DNA of 43,813 nucleotides from Anaerolineales bacterium (lineage in GTDB: Bacteria > Chloroflexota > Anaerolineae > Anaerolineales > UBA4823): assembly GCA_016935755.1 (NCBI GenBank), contig JAFGQI010000035.1, positions 1 to 43,813 of the forward strand. The letters run 5' to 3'. Shown here piece after piece: positions 16,150-24,571 of the stretch. A program made the translations under genes and the position numbers. Below the pieces are notes generated by a model that was not told the origin of the DNA, made no database searches, and was given only the letters and a program-made list of their open reading frames with translations. The first letter of the stretch is position 1. The number at the start of each line of letters is the position of its first letter.

Positions 16150-16278
16150 CTGGTATATTTCGCTCCCTGGCCGGAGCGAAATTCTAAAGGAGTCTATAAA
16201 GATCGAACTGAGCGATCGCCAGCTACCCAACATGCGGTGAGTGGCTGGCGCTCCCTGAGTTCTAGGAGGAGAATCAGC
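16150..16278 (+). promoter_or_regulatory. Structured 5' leader of rnc
   Basis: The leader holds two stem-loops. Stem 1 is a perfect 10-bp repeat, ATTTCGCTCC (16157-16166) with GGAGCGAAAT (16173-16182), loop 6. Stem 2 is CGCCAGCTAC (16217-16226) with GTGGCTGGCG (16241-16250), one G-U pair, loop 14. A strong AGGAGGA (16264-16270) then precedes the rnc ATG. RNase III genes often autoregulate by cleaving their own leader, which is a plausible role here. Confidence 0.5.
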
Positions 16279-17007
16279 ATGGAACAGATGTCACAGGGAG
16301 ACCTGGAGGGAGAGGCCCCCCAGGAACTGGCTAACCGCCTGAACCTGGCTTTTTCCAACCTGTACTTGCTCAACCGGGCTTTGACCCATCGCTCTTACTT
16401 GAATGAGCATGATGAAGTCATTGGCGATAATGAGCGTTTGGAGTTTCTGGGGGATGCAGTGCTTGATTTTTTGGTGGCAGCCTGGCTGTATAAGCATTTT
16501 CCCGAAAAAGCTGAGGGCGAGCTGACCCGCTTGCGCTCGGCGCTGGTGCGCACGGAGCAGCTGGCAGAATTTGCCAAGGCTATTAACCTGGGTTCTGCCA
16601 TGCGCCTCGGACGGGGTGAACGCCAGGCGGGAGGTGCGCAGCGCGATGTGCTGCTCTGCGCCACGTTTGAGGCTTTGGTCGCTGCGATATACCTCGAATC
16701 AGGTTTGCAGGCAGTCATTGAATTTATCGAACCTATGTTGACCCCGGCTGCCAAGCAAATCCTGATGACTCAACGGGATCAGGATCCCAAGAGCCAGTTC
16801 CAGGAGTATGCTCAATCGCACGGCCTGGGCACTCCGCAGTATCGCACCGTCCAGGCGCAAGGGCCTGAGCATGCCAAGACTTTTGAGGTCGAAGTCCTGA
16901 TTGTCGGTGAAGTCTACGGCAGCGGCGTTGGTCACAGCAAGCAGCAGGCGGCAAAAGCCGCGGCTCGAGATGCCCTGGACAAACTCGGAATCTTATTATT
17001 ATCATAG
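16279..17007 (+). CDS. rnc: Ribonuclease III
   Basis: The 242-residue enzyme has the RNase III signature NERLEFLGDAVLD (51-63) with catalytic acidic residues, a helical catalytic domain to about residue 155, and a C-terminal double-stranded RNA-binding domain (DPKSQFQEYAQ to the end). It processes rRNA precursors and structured mRNAs. The ATG at 16279 is chosen because AGGAGGA lies 8 nt upstream; an open frame extends to 16132 but that part is the structured leader. smc follows after 20 bp, as in the conserved rnc-smc pair. Confidence 0.96.
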   Translation: MEQMSQGDLEGEAPQELANRLNLAFSNLYLLNRALTHRSYLNEHDEVIGDNERLEFLGDAVLDFLVAAWLYKHFPEKAEGELTRLRSALVRTEQLAEFAKAINLGSAMRLGRGERQAGGAQRDVLLCATFEALVAAIYLESGLQAVIEFIEPMLTPAAKQILMTQRDQDPKSQFQEYAQSHGLGTPQYRTVQAQGPEHAKTFEVEVLIVGEVYGSGVGHSKQQAAKAAARDALDKLGILLLS

Positions 17008-17027
17008 ATCTAACTGGAACCAGTCAT

Positions 17028-20000
17028 ATGCCTTTTCTTCTCAAGTCCCTGGAACTGCAAGGTTATAAGACATTTGCCAATAGAACCCTGTTTGAATTCT
17101 CTGGAACAGTGACTGCTATTGTTGGTCCAAACGGGAGCGGCAAATCCAATATTGCAGATAGTTTGCGTTGGGTATTAGGAGAGCAATCCTACAGTTTGCT
17201 GCGAGCCAAGAAAACTGAAGATATGATCTTCTCGGGATCGGACAGCCGGCCGAGGGCAGGGATGGCTTCGGCAACGATCACCTTCGATAACAGTGATGGT
17301 TGGCTGCCGATTGATTTTAGCGAAGTGGCTATCACCCGGCGCGCCTACCGCGACGGAGATAACGAATACCTGGTGAATGGGCAGCGGGTTCGTCTAAAAG
17401 ACGTCTCAGAATTGCTGGCTCAATCTGGACTGGCGGAAAGAACATATACAGTCATTGGTCAGGGGTTGGTGGATGCCGCCCTATCTCTACGAGCCGATGA
17501 ACGCCGCCGCTTATTCGAAGAGGCTGCTGGGATTGGTTTGCACCGCTCCAGGCGCGAAGAAGCTCTGCGCCGGCTGGATGCCACCCGCCGGAACCTGGAA
17601 CGGGTCCTGGATATTCTGGCCGAGCTGCAGCCTCGCCTGGCAAGCCTGGAACGCCAGGCGCGCCGGGCGCGTGAATACGAACAGGTGAAAGTAGACCTGC
17701 AGGTCTTGCTGCGGGACTGGTATGGGTATCACTGGCACCGGCTCCAGCGGGAGCTGGGTCAGGCGCGCGAAGCCACGCGGCTGCAGGAGAACAGGCTGGA
17801 GACGACCCGCCAGGCGCATACCGCCCTGGAGGAAAAACTTGTCCGGGTGCGTGAGCGCATCCAAACTTTACGGATGGATCTGAATGGCTGGCACAGGCAG
17901 CTCGCACAGCTTCACAATCAGAGAGAAGAGCTCAGCCGCAGCCTGGCAGTCTCAGATGAACGAGAGCATTCGCTCATCAGCCAGCAGGATAATCTCCAGG
18001 CTGAATGGTTAAACCAACAGCGAGAAGCCGCTCTGCGCCAGGAGCAGCTGGAAATCGTTGGACAGGAGGTTCAAGGGCTGCAAGCGGACCTCCAGGATGC
18101 CCAGCAGCAAAACACCGCTGCCAAAGCGGCTCTGAATGAGCGGCAATCAGAGCGGGGCAAGGCTGAGGAAAGGCTCCGGCTGTCACGCCAGCAGGTTTCT
18201 GGTCTGAATGCCCGTCTGGGGCAGCTGCAGGCGCGCCATTCTGAAAGGCAATTGCAGCTTGACAGGTCAAGGGAAGCTTTGGCGACCACCGGTCAGGCGC
18301 TGATCCAGGTGCAGAACGAGCTAAAAGCTGCCGAAGGTCAGCTGGCTGCTGCTCAGAAGCGGGAAGCGATGGCTCAGCAGGGCAGTCAAAACGCTGAAGA
18401 AGCATTAGCCCGGCATCGCCAGCAGTTGGCGAGCAAAGAACAGGCGCATCGTAAACTTCTCGATGAGAGGGGCGCCATCTCAGCCGAATTGGCCCGATTA
18501 AAGGCTCACCTGAGTGTTTTGGAGCAGGCTGAAGCGGCGCTGACGGGTTATGCGCAGGGTACGCAAATCTTATTAGCCGCTGCCCGCCAGGGTGATATCT
18601 CCGGGATTTTAGGCGCGCTGAGCGCTTCCCTGGAGGTGCCCACCGAGCTTGAGCCAGCCATTTCTGCCGCGCTGGGCGAATATCTGGACGCGGTGCTGTT
18701 GAAAGATGACCCGGAGGAGGCATTGGCGCTGCTGGAAAAACAAACTGGTAAGGGGGTTGTTCTGCCGGTGGAACAAATCAAAGCTCATCCAGTGTTAGCC
18801 CTGGGGAAGACTGATGAGACAGTTCTTGGCGTAGCCTCAACATTGATCGACTGCAAAACAGAGCTGCGCCCGGTGATTGATTTGCTGCTCGGACAGGTCA
18901 TCGTTGTGCGCGACCGCCAGGCTGCCGTGAAAGCCCTGAAAGGTAGAAAGTGGCCTGTGCGCGCAGTGACCTTGCGCGGCGAGGTTTTTCACGCCAGCGG
19001 CCCGATCCATACCAGCGGCGAAGGTCAGAAGCCAGGTGATATGTCGCTGCTCGGCAGGGCTCGTTTACAGCGCGAGGAGAGTCTGTCCATGCACCAGGTG
19101 GAAGAAAAATTCCAACGGGTTGGCAGTCAAGTATTGCAGCTTGAAGAGGAGCTGAAAGCCATCCAGATCGACGGGGAGAGGCTGGAGGCAGAATTTCAGC
19201 AGGCTCGCCGCCAGTGGGAAGCCAGCGTCACAGCCGCCCACCAGGCGCGTGTAAACCTGGAAGCGGCTACACGGCAGGTGAGCTGGCAGAAAGATCAGCA
19301 GGTAAGCCTGCAGGCAGAAATCACTCGCCAGGAGAAGGAATTAACCGCGGTAACAGAGCAGTTGAGCGAGGCAGAAAATCAACTCGACGGGGCGCGAGAA
19401 GCCATGCGGGCGCACAATGCGGAGTTGGAACAGCTTTCTCTGGACGAGCTTCAGCAGCAGGTGGCGCATTGGGATACTCGCTCGGCGGTGGCGGAGCAGG
19501 CCCTGGCGGACGCTCGCACCCGGGTGCTCGAACGCCAGGCCTCTCTGGATGGCCTGGTTCAGACCCAGCAGGCTGTTCAGCGTAGAATAGAAGAACTGCG
19601 GGTATCTGTTGAGAAGCTGAGGAGTGATCGCGAGGCGTATCGCCAGTTGGAAGCTGATCTGGCTGGACGGATTCAGGCGCTGCAAGAGCGCATTGACCCG
19701 GCAGAAGGCGAACTGGATAAAAGTGAAGGCGAACACGATGATTTATTGAAGGAAGAGGCTGCTGCCCGCCAATCGCTCAGCAACGCCGAGCATTTTTATG
19801 CTCAAACGCGTATTGCCCAGGATCGCCGCCAGGAGGCTTTACAGGCTTTGAGGGGGCGGATCGAAGAGGATTTCGGTCTGGTGGCTTTTGATTACGCTGA
19901 GCAGGTGTCTGGGCCTACCCCCTTGCCCCTGGAAGGCATGGTGGAACAATTACCCCATGTTCGCCAGCTCTCCCCAGAATTAGAGGATGCGATAAAGCGC

Positions 20001-20636
20001 CAGCGAGCGCAGCTCCGGCGCATGGGGGCGATAAATCCAGAAGCCCAGGCTGAATATCAAGAGGTGAAGCAGCGTTACGAGTTCCTGACGGAACAGGTCG
20101 CAGACCTGCGGCAGGCCGAAGAAGATGTGCGCCAGGTGATCGCGGAATTGGACAATCTCATGGAGCGTGAATTTCGGAAAACGTTCCAGGCGGTCGCAGC
20201 AGAGTTCCGCGAGATTTTTACCCGCCTCTTCGATGGCGGTTCGGCACGATTGATCTTAACCGAACCGGAAAACATGACCGCGACCGGGATTGATATCGAG
20301 GCGCGCCTGCCGGGCCGGCGCACCCAGGGCCTGGCCCTTTTGTCAGGCGGCGAGCGCAGCCTGACCGCGACTGCCTTGATTTTCGCCCTGCTGAGGGTAT
20401 CCCCTACGCCGTTCTGCGTGTTGGATGAGGTAGATGCCATGCTGGATGAGGCGAATGTAGGCCGTTTCAGCGAGCTCCTGCGCGAATTGAGTCAAAACAC
20501 CCAGTTCGTTATCGTGACCCATAACCGCAATACTGTCCAGGCAGCTGAAGTGATTTATGGGGTAACCATGGGGCGAGATTCTGTCAGTCAGGTGCTCAGC
20601 TTGAAGTTAGATGAGATCAGCAAAGTAGTCGAGTGA
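17028..20636 (+). CDS. smc: Chromosome segregation ATPase SMC
   Basis: The 1202-residue protein has the SMC plan: Walker A GPNGSGKSNI (33-42), first coiled coil (about 170-500), hinge domain (about 505-680, ISGILGALSASLEVP onwards), second coiled coil rich in Gln/Glu/Arg, ABC signature LSGGERSLTA and Walker B FCVLDEVDAMLDEAN near the C-terminus. The homodimer folds and compacts the chromosome with ScpA/ScpB, which are not in the window. The ribosome-binding site is weak (GGAAC). The gene ends 4 bp before a strong terminator. Confidence 0.97.
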   Translation: MPFLLKSLELQGYKTFANRTLFEFSGTVTAIVGPNGSGKSNIADSLRWVLGEQSYSLLRAKKTEDMIFSGSDSRPRAGMASATITFDNSDGWLPIDFSEVAITRRAYRDGDNEYLVNGQRVRLKDVSELLAQSGLAERTYTVIGQGLVDAALSLRADERRRLFEEAAGIGLHRSRREEALRRLDATRRNLERVLDILAELQPRLASLERQARRAREYEQVKVDLQVLLRDWYGYHWHRLQRELGQAREATRLQENRLETTRQAHTALEEKLVRVRERIQTLRMDLNGWHRQLAQLHNQREELSRSLAVSDEREHSLISQQDNLQAEWLNQQREAALRQEQLEIVGQEVQGLQADLQDAQQQNTAAKAALNERQSERGKAEERLRLSRQQVSGLNARLGQLQARHSERQLQLDRSREALATTGQALIQVQNELKAAEGQLAAAQKREAMAQQGSQNAEEALARHRQQLASKEQAHRKLLDERGAISAELARLKAHLSVLEQAEAALTGYAQGTQILLAAARQGDISGILGALSASLEVPTELEPAISAALGEYLDAVLLKDDPEEALALLEKQTGKGVVLPVEQIKAHPVLALGKTDETVLGVASTLIDCKTELRPVIDLLLGQVIVVRDRQAAVKALKGRKWPVRAVTLRGEVFHASGPIHTSGEGQKPGDMSLLGRARLQREESLSMHQVEEKFQRVGSQVLQLEEELKAIQIDGERLEAEFQQARRQWEASVTAAHQARVNLEAATRQVSWQKDQQVSLQAEITRQEKELTAVTEQLSEAENQLDGAREAMRAHNAELEQLSLDELQQQVAHWDTRSAVAEQALADARTRVLERQASLDGLVQTQQAVQRRIEELRVSVEKLRSDREAYRQLEADLAGRIQALQERIDPAEGELDKSEGEHDDLLKEEAAARQSLSNAEHFYAQTRIAQDRRQEALQALRGRIEEDFGLVAFDYAEQVSGPTPLPLEGMVEQLPHVRQLSPELEDAIKRQRAQLRRMGAINPEAQAEYQEVKQRYEFLTEQVADLRQAEEDVRQVIAELDNLMEREFRKTFQAVAAEFREIFTRLFDGGSARLILTEPENMTATGIDIEARLPGRRTQGLALLSGGERSLTATALIFALLRVSPTPFCVLDEVDAMLDEANVGRFSELLRELSQNTQFVIVTHNRNTVQAAEVIYGVTMGRDSVSQVLSLKLDEISKVVE

Positions 20637-20640
20637 CGAA

Positions 20641-20680
20641 AAAAAGCGGTGATCGCCGAATGAGGCGGTCACCGCTTTTT
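20641..20680. terminator. Bidirectional intrinsic terminator between smc and the parvulin gene
   Basis: AAAAAGCGGTGATCGCC pairs with GGCGGTCACCGCTTTTT across a 6-base loop: a 17-bp stem with a single G-U type mismatch, flanked by A-run and T-run. It can stop transcription in both directions and sits between convergent genes. Confidence 0.93.
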
Positions 20681-20716
20681 ATAACCAGATATTAGCGAGA
20701 TATCTCTCGCCCATCT

Positions 20717-22309
20717 TTAGGGCGAAGGTTCAACCGGTGGTAGGATGGGTAATTGTTCCTGCTGCTGTTGCTGCTGCTGTTGGGCAGAAGCTGCGTATTG
20801 GATGAACTCCACGATTTCATCGGGTAAAGTAGGTGTTGTGGGTACTACTTCCATCCAAATCTGATCGATTTCCACTTCGGAGTTCTCCTGCTGCTGGTCC
20901 AACCATTCCTGGAACTTGGTATTCTTAAGCGTGTCGAATTCACTGGCGGATAGCGGGCGATCTTCATGTCCCAATACCCGGATGATATGCCAACCGAAAT
21001 CGGTCTTGACGGGTTTGCTGGTCTCGCCAATCTCCAGGGCGAAAGCCGTCTGCTCGAACTCGGCGACCATCTTGCCTTTGCCAAACCAGCCCAGGTCTCC
21101 ACCTTTATCCTTGTTGGAGGTATCGGTCGAATTTTCTGCAGCCAGCTTGCTCCAATCTTCACCGGCCTGGATGCGTGTGTAGAGATCATTGGCTGCCGTT
21201 TCTTCGGCCACCAGGATATGCAGCGCCCAGACCTGCTCTTCCGTTTGGGGCAGGTCGGCCAGGATGACATCGCTGATCTTCTGGCGCAGAAGCTGTGCTT
21301 CAATCACGTATAACAAATCTTCTTCAGTGATCTCATAATCCGTCTCGAATTGCGCCAGGGTGTCTGCAGAGATGGTTTGGTAAGCCTCAAATGTAAATGG
21401 GGTCGGGGTTGGAGAGGCTGTATAGGTTGCCGTAGCCGTAGCCGTCTCGGTAGGCGTAGCTGTCTCAGTCGGAGTGGCGGTAAAGGTTGCCGTAGCCGTT
21501 GGGGTGGAGGTATGGGTGGCTGTGGCTGTTGGGGTGGCTGTGGCAGTATGGGTGGGGGTGAGCGGCTGTGTGTCTGTCACAGGCACTGTTTCCGTCAGCA
21601 CTACCATAGCCGTTGGAGAGGGGGGCAGGGTAGCAGTAGCCGCGGCAGTGAAAGTAGGTGTCAGGGTAGCGGTTACCGTTGGCGTGGCGGTAGCCGTCAG
21701 GGTGGGCGTGATGGTTGCAGTGGGGGTGGGGGGGATCAAAGTCATCTGCAGCTGGGAGAGCGTGGAGGTCGGCAGCTGCTCAAAAGTTTCCGTCGCAGTG
21801 GGAGTACCCCCCGGGAAATATCCGAAAGCGCCCTCAAATGCTTTGTCTAATTCTTCTTTGGTGACAGTGATTCCGCGCCGTTCTGCTTCCTGACGGATCA
21901 AGGCGTCCTCAACCAGGCGATCGACCACCTGTTCGCCTGTCGTGGTGGGGTCGAGCTGGTTTTGAATTTGATATAGTTCACCAGCAAACTGCAGCATCGT
22001 GTTCGGGTCATTTTGGAACATCTGCAGGAATTGATACGTACTTTCAGCATTGCGGACGAGCATATAACGAGCATAACGCGTCTGGGCCTGGAAGAAATCG
22101 GTGCGAATACGCTCACCATTTACGGTCGCAACTGGGCGCATGGCGCGCAGCACAGTCTGATCCAGGACGCCATAGATGATCAGGCCCACGACCAGGAGCA
22201 GAATTGCGCCGCTGCCCATGAGAATGTAGCGGGTCTGTTGGCGTTCGCGTTCTATCCGGGCCTGGTGTTTCTTGGTGACAACAGTTTGTTTTCTGGGGTT
22301 TTTTGCCAT
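20717..22309 (-). CDS. Membrane-anchored parvulin-type peptidyl-prolyl isomerase with disordered insert
   Basis: The 530-residue protein has a basic cytoplasmic N-terminus, one membrane helix (about 30-48), and a SurA/PrsA-like chaperone domain (about 55-165 and 305-350). A parvulin domain follows (about 358-455), with WALHILV, a [13 protein letters not shown] loop and GWHIIRVLG. The chaperone domain is split by ~135 residues of Thr/Pro/Ala repeat (168-304). The C-terminus has eight consecutive Gln. It is predicted to fold exported proteins on the outer face of the membrane. The ATG at 22309 has GAGGA upstream. It follows rpsF-ssb-rpsR, where rplI or dnaB is more usual. Insertion within the chaperone domain, rather than between domains, is odd. 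Confidence 0.85.
   Translation of the reverse strand: MAKNPRKQTVVTKKHQARIERERQQTRYILMGSGAILLLVVGLIIYGVLDQTVLRAMRPVATVNGERIRTDFFQAQTRYARYMLVRNAESTYQFLQMFQNDPNTMLQFAGELYQIQNQLDPTTTGEQVVDRLVEDALIRQEAERRGITVTKEELDKAFEGAFGYFPGGTPTATETFEQLPTSTLSQLQMTLIPPTPTATITPTLTATATPTVTATLTPTFTAAATATLPPSPTAMVVLTETVPVTDTQPLTPTHTATATPTATATHTSTPTATATFTATPTETATPTETATATATYTASPTPTPFTFEAYQTISADTLAQFETDYEITEEDLLYVIEAQLLRQKISDVILADLPQTEEQVWALHILVAEETAANDLYTRIQAGEDWSKLAAENSTDTSNKDKGGDLGWFGKGKMVAEFEQTAFALEIGETSKPVKTDFGWHIIRVLGHEDRPLSASEFDTLKNTKFQEWLDQQQENSEVEIDQIWMEVVPTTPTLPDEIVEFIQYAASAQQQQQQQQEQLPILPPVEPSP
20759..20782 (-). repeat. Polyglutamine-coding CAG/CAA tract
   Basis: Eight consecutive Gln codons (six CAG, two CAA) near the 3' end of the parvulin gene, followed by Glu-Gln. 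Such tracts can change length by replication slippage. Confidence 0.85.
21398..21730 (-). repeat. Degenerate tandem repeat coding Thr/Pro/Ala-rich linker
   Basis: About 330 bp of imperfect repeats coding units such as TPTATAT and TETATP inside the parvulin gene. The repeat units differ in codons, so the tract is old rather than freshly amplified. Antisense open frames across it are by-products of the repeat. Confidence 0.85.
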
Positions 22310-22347
22310 TTGCTTTCCTCGGCATTAATCGATAATGTGTACGCAAA

Positions 22348-22383
22348 TTGCGGGGCACAGGAGAAGGGTCCTATGCCCCGCAA
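22348..22383 (-). terminator. Hairpin after rpsR
   Basis: TTGCGGGGCA pairs with TGCCCCGCAA (10 bp perfect), with an inner AGGA/TCCT stem. It lies 21 bases after the rpsR stop and 38 bases before the parvulin ATG. The following bases are only modestly T-rich, so termination may be partial, lowering parvulin expression relative to the ribosomal genes. Confidence 0.55.
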
Positions 22384-22404
22384 TGCTCCTTGAGTGAAAA
22401 TGCT

Positions 22405-22674
22405 TCAGCGCAGGACTTCACCGCTAAAGGGCAGCAATGCGATATGGCGGGCGCGTTTGATCGCGCGCGCCAGTGCACGCTGGTGCTTGGCACAGGTGCC
22501 GGTTTGGCGGCGGGGGCGAATTCTGCCATCATCCGAGATAAAGCGCCGCAGGACTTCAACCTGCTTATAGTCAATGGTAGTGCTTTTCTCAACGCAAAAC
22601 TGGCATTCGCGCGGCCGGGCGAAGAAACGGCGGGTCGGGCCCTGTGCTTCGTTATTATTAGGTTTATCTGTCAT
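22405..22674 (-). CDS. rpsR: Ribosomal protein bS18
   Basis: This 89-residue basic protein contains CQFC (24-27) and CAKH (61-64), a four-ligand zinc site that marks the zinc-binding form of bS18. It also has the [30 protein letters not shown] core. It binds 16S rRNA with S6 on the platform of the small subunit. AAGGAG precedes the ATG. It is the last gene of rpsF-ssb-rpsR, with 62 bp between ssb and rpsR. Confidence 0.96.
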   Translation of the reverse strand: MTDKPNNNEAQGPTRRFFARPRECQFCVEKSTTIDYKQVEVLRRFISDDGRIRPRRQTGTCAKHQRALARAIKRARHIALLPFSGEVLR

Positions 22675-22736
22675 GTCTTGCTCCTTGCCTGAACCAGCTC
22701 TCTGGCTGATCCAGATGGTAATCGATCCTGATTAAA

Positions 22737-23129
22737 TTAGAATGGAAATTCATCATCGTCCTGGTTGTCGGACTCGGGGGGCGAGGTGGTTTCCCTACGA
22801 TCATCCAGCATGATCATCTCGTTAGCCACGATTTCGACTGAGGTATGTTTATTGCCTTCCTGGTCTTCCCAATGCCGGGTTTGCAGCCGGCCTTCAATAT
22901 ACACGATTTGATCTTTGGCTAGATATTGCTTGCAGATTTCGGCCAGATTGCTCCAGGCGACGACATTGAACCATTCAGTTTCGGTGCGCCGGTCGCCATT
23001 GGCAGTATTCCAGGAGCGGCTGGTGCCAACGCTGAAGGTGGTCACCGGTCGTCCAGAGGGCGTGTAGCGCATTTCGGGGTCTCGCCCGAGCCGACCGATG
23101 ATCAGTACTTTGTTCAGGCCACGACTCAT
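22737..23129 (-). CDS. ssb: Single-stranded DNA-binding protein
   Basis: The 130-residue protein has an OB fold (LNKVLIIGRLGRDPEMRYTPSGRPVTTFSV, then TEWFNVVAW, then VYIEGRLQTRHWED) and a short acidic tail ending in DDDEFPF. That tail binds partner proteins in replication and repair. The ATG at 23129 (MSRGLNKV) has AGAGG upstream and is preferred to the longer frame from 23153. Its place between rpsF and rpsR is the classical arrangement. Confidence 0.95.
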   Translation of the reverse strand: MSRGLNKVLIIGRLGRDPEMRYTPSGRPVTTFSVGTSRSWNTANGDRRTETEWFNVVAWSNLAEICKQYLAKDQIVYIEGRLQTRHWEDQEGNKHTSVEIVANEMIMLDDRRETTSPPESDNQDDDEFPF

Positions 23130-23178
23130 CTCTAACCTCTGTCGGGAAACCAATTGTGAAGGGGTGATAACATCCAGG

Positions 23179-23460
23179 CTACTTGGCTACGATTGAATAG
23201 CGCAGGATGGGCTCCAAAAACCGCAGGTTGTGTTCCATCTGGGTGCCAAATTTCGGATCCATCGTGACCAGGAACAGCGCGTACTGGCCTTCAGTTTGTT
23301 TGCGGATGGGGTAAGCCAACCTGCGTTTGCCCCAAATATCCGTCTTGGTAACCTCGCCTCCGCCATCGGTAATCCAGCTCGTCACTTTATTGACGACCTC
23401 GTTAAAGGCGTTTTCGTCCAGATCTGGATGGACAATGAAGATTAATTCGTATTCGCGCAT
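23179..23460 (-). CDS. rpsF: Ribosomal protein bS6
   Basis: The 93-residue protein matches bS6: REYELIFIVHPDLDE at the start, WGKRRLAYPIRKQTEGQYALFLV in the middle, and a LRFLEPILRYSIVAK end. It pairs with S18 on helix 22/23 of 16S rRNA. A strong AAAGGAGG lies 7 nt before the ATG, directly after a leader that can form alternative hairpins. It begins the rpsF-ssb-rpsR operon. Confidence 0.96.
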   Translation of the reverse strand: MREYELIFIVHPDLDENAFNEVVNKVTSWITDGGGEVTKTDIWGKRRLAYPIRKQTEGQYALFLVTMDPKFGTQMEHNLRFLEPILRYSIVAK

Positions 23461-23467
23461 AAGGATG

Positions 23468-23548
23468 CCTCCTTTCCACGGGATTGCCCCTGGTGGTCAC
23501 CGTGGGTGAGCCAGGAGCGGAAAGCAAGCCACTAAGGGTTGTGACCGG
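23468..23548 (-). promoter_or_regulatory. rpsF leader with alternative hairpins, candidate ribosomal-protein autoregulatory site
   Basis: Two mutually exclusive folds are visible on the minus strand. Fold A (23517-23487) pairs CTCCTGG with CCAGGGG, with an asymmetric C/CCA internal loop and an inner TCACC/GGTGA hairpin. Fold B pairs CCACGG (23505-23500) with CCGTGG (23481-23476), abutting the Shine-Dalgarno at 23475-23468. In many bacteria the S6:S18 complex binds its own leader at a hairpin with an asymmetric loop; the precise known consensus (CCG in the loop) is not fully matched here. Confidence 0.45.
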
Positions 23549-23554
23549 CGCATA

Positions 23555-23582
23555 AGTTTAGCACAAAGCCCGAATTTTGCAA
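23555..23582 (-). promoter_or_regulatory. Promoter of rpsF-ssb-rpsR
   Basis: TTGCAA (23577-23582), a 16-bp spacer, then TAAACT (23555-23560) preceded by TGC, an extended -10. Transcription would start near 23548, giving a leader of about 88 nt. Confidence 0.55.
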
Positions 23583-23701
23583 AGGGGACATTTTCGCATT
23601 CAAATTGAGAGCCGTTCTTCTTTGAGGGAGAAACAGTTATTCATTTCTTAGCTCTTGGCCTTCGCGTCCAGCATGGAGTAAAATAGTAAGGGTAGTTTAC
23701 T

Positions 23702-24295
23702 ATGAAAAAAGGGCAGCAGGTTTCTATGGATGATCGACTGACTTCAGAAGAGAAAATGATCTTGTTACAGCTTGCTCGCCAGGCTCTGGAAGATGCTGTC
23801 AAGGGAAAAGCGCTGGCGCCTGTTGATGACGAGAGGCTGTCGCCGCGCTTACGCCAGCCGGGAGCTTCATTTGTCACCCTGACTCTGGGAGGCGATTTAC
23901 GCGGCTGTATCGGCGCCCTGGAGCCATTCCAGTCATTGGTGGAAGATGTGCGCGAACACGCCATGGCTGCGGGGCTGCAGGACTTCCGCTTTCCGCCTGT
24001 CCAACCCGAGGAATTGGCGCATATATCTATCGAGGTTTCTCGCCTGACCATGCCAGAAGAACTGCCCTATGACAGCGCTGACGATTTGCTCAGCAAGCTG
24101 CGCCCTCATGTGGATGGCGTGATCCTCCGCGATGGCTTTCATCGGGCGACGTTTTTACCCCAGGTGTGGGAAAAGATCCCTGAACCAGCGGTGTTTCTCA
24201 GTCATCTTTGTCAAAAAATGGGAGCCCCAGCTGATCTGTGGCGATATAAGAAGCTGCGCGTCCAGATTTACCAGGTAGAGGAATTTCACGAGTAG
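23702..24295 (+). CDS. AMMECR1 domain protein (AmmeMemoRadiSam system protein A-like)
   Basis: The 197-residue protein is a single AMMECR1 domain, with the diagnostic LRGCIGALEP motif in the first half and a YKKLRVQIYQVEEF end. The biochemical role of this family is uncertain. It is often encoded with a Memo-like dioxygenase fold and a radical SAM protein, but neither is present here. Start is the ATG at 23702, with AAGGG about 11 nt upstream and a TAAAAT box at 23679-23684. The ATG at 23726 is an alternative, since residues 1-8 are not family-like. It is divergent from rpsF and convergent with the DarA-like gene, 9 bp apart. Confidence 0.88.
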   Translation: MKKGQQVSMDDRLTSEEKMILLQLARQALEDAVKGKALAPVDDERLSPRLRQPGASFVTLTLGGDLRGCIGALEPFQSLVEDVREHAMAAGLQDFRFPPVQPEELAHISIEVSRLTMPEELPYDSADDLLSKLRPHVDGVILRDGFHRATFLPQVWEKIPEPAVFLSHLCQKMGAPADLWRYKKLRVQIYQVEEFHE

Positions 24296-24304
24296 AGCTT
24301 GCGC

Positions 24305-24571
24305 CTAAAGCTGGGTAAAGTTGTCGACTTTCAGCACAAACAGCGTGGCTCTACGGGTTGCTGGATCTGTTTCCGGTGACAGATTTTGGCGGATGATTTC
24401 TATCGCCTGCTCAACCTTTTCATCATCCACACCGATCATGAAAGTTGTCGAACCACGGCGTAGGAACCCGCCTGTTGAAGCGATGTGCGTCACCCGGAAA
24501 CTGGCCGTAATCAGAGCCTGGGAGACATAATCGCGATCAATATCTTGGATAACTGCCAGGATAAGTTTCAT
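24305..24571 (-). CDS. Cyclic-di-AMP receptor-like protein (PII-like, DarA family), copy 1
   Basis: The 88-residue protein begins MKLILAVIQDIDRDYVSQAL and carries STGGFLRRGSTTFMIGVDD, the core signature of the DarA/PstA (DUF970) family. It ends in ATLFVLKVDNF, as in known members. These trimeric PII-like proteins bind c-di-AMP. The long T-loop-like insert between strands is short here, so partner contacts may differ from Bacillus DarA. The ATG overlaps the stop of copy 2 by ATGA and has GAGG upstream. It is the final gene of the glycosidase operon. Confidence 0.88.
   Translation of the reverse strand: MKLILAVIQDIDRDYVSQALITASFRVTHIASTGGFLRRGSTTFMIGVDDEKVEQAIEIIRQNLSPETDPATRRATLFVLKVDNFTQL

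Noticed and set aside
16132..16278. N-terminal extension of RNase III from 16132
   Set aside because: The part before 16279 lacks homology, contains leader hairpins, and AGGAGGA directly precedes the ATG at 16279.
17977..18723. 248-codon minus-strand frame within smc
   Set aside because: It is antisense to the SMC coiled coil and hinge, with no homology or start signal.
21398..21730. Repeat tract as CRISPR array
   Set aside because: The repeats are short, contiguous, in frame and protein-coding, with no unique spacers.
21350..21893. Plus-strand open frames across the Thr/Pro repeat
   Set aside because: They are Gly/Val/Ala/Arg-rich antisense readings of the repeat inside the parvulin gene.
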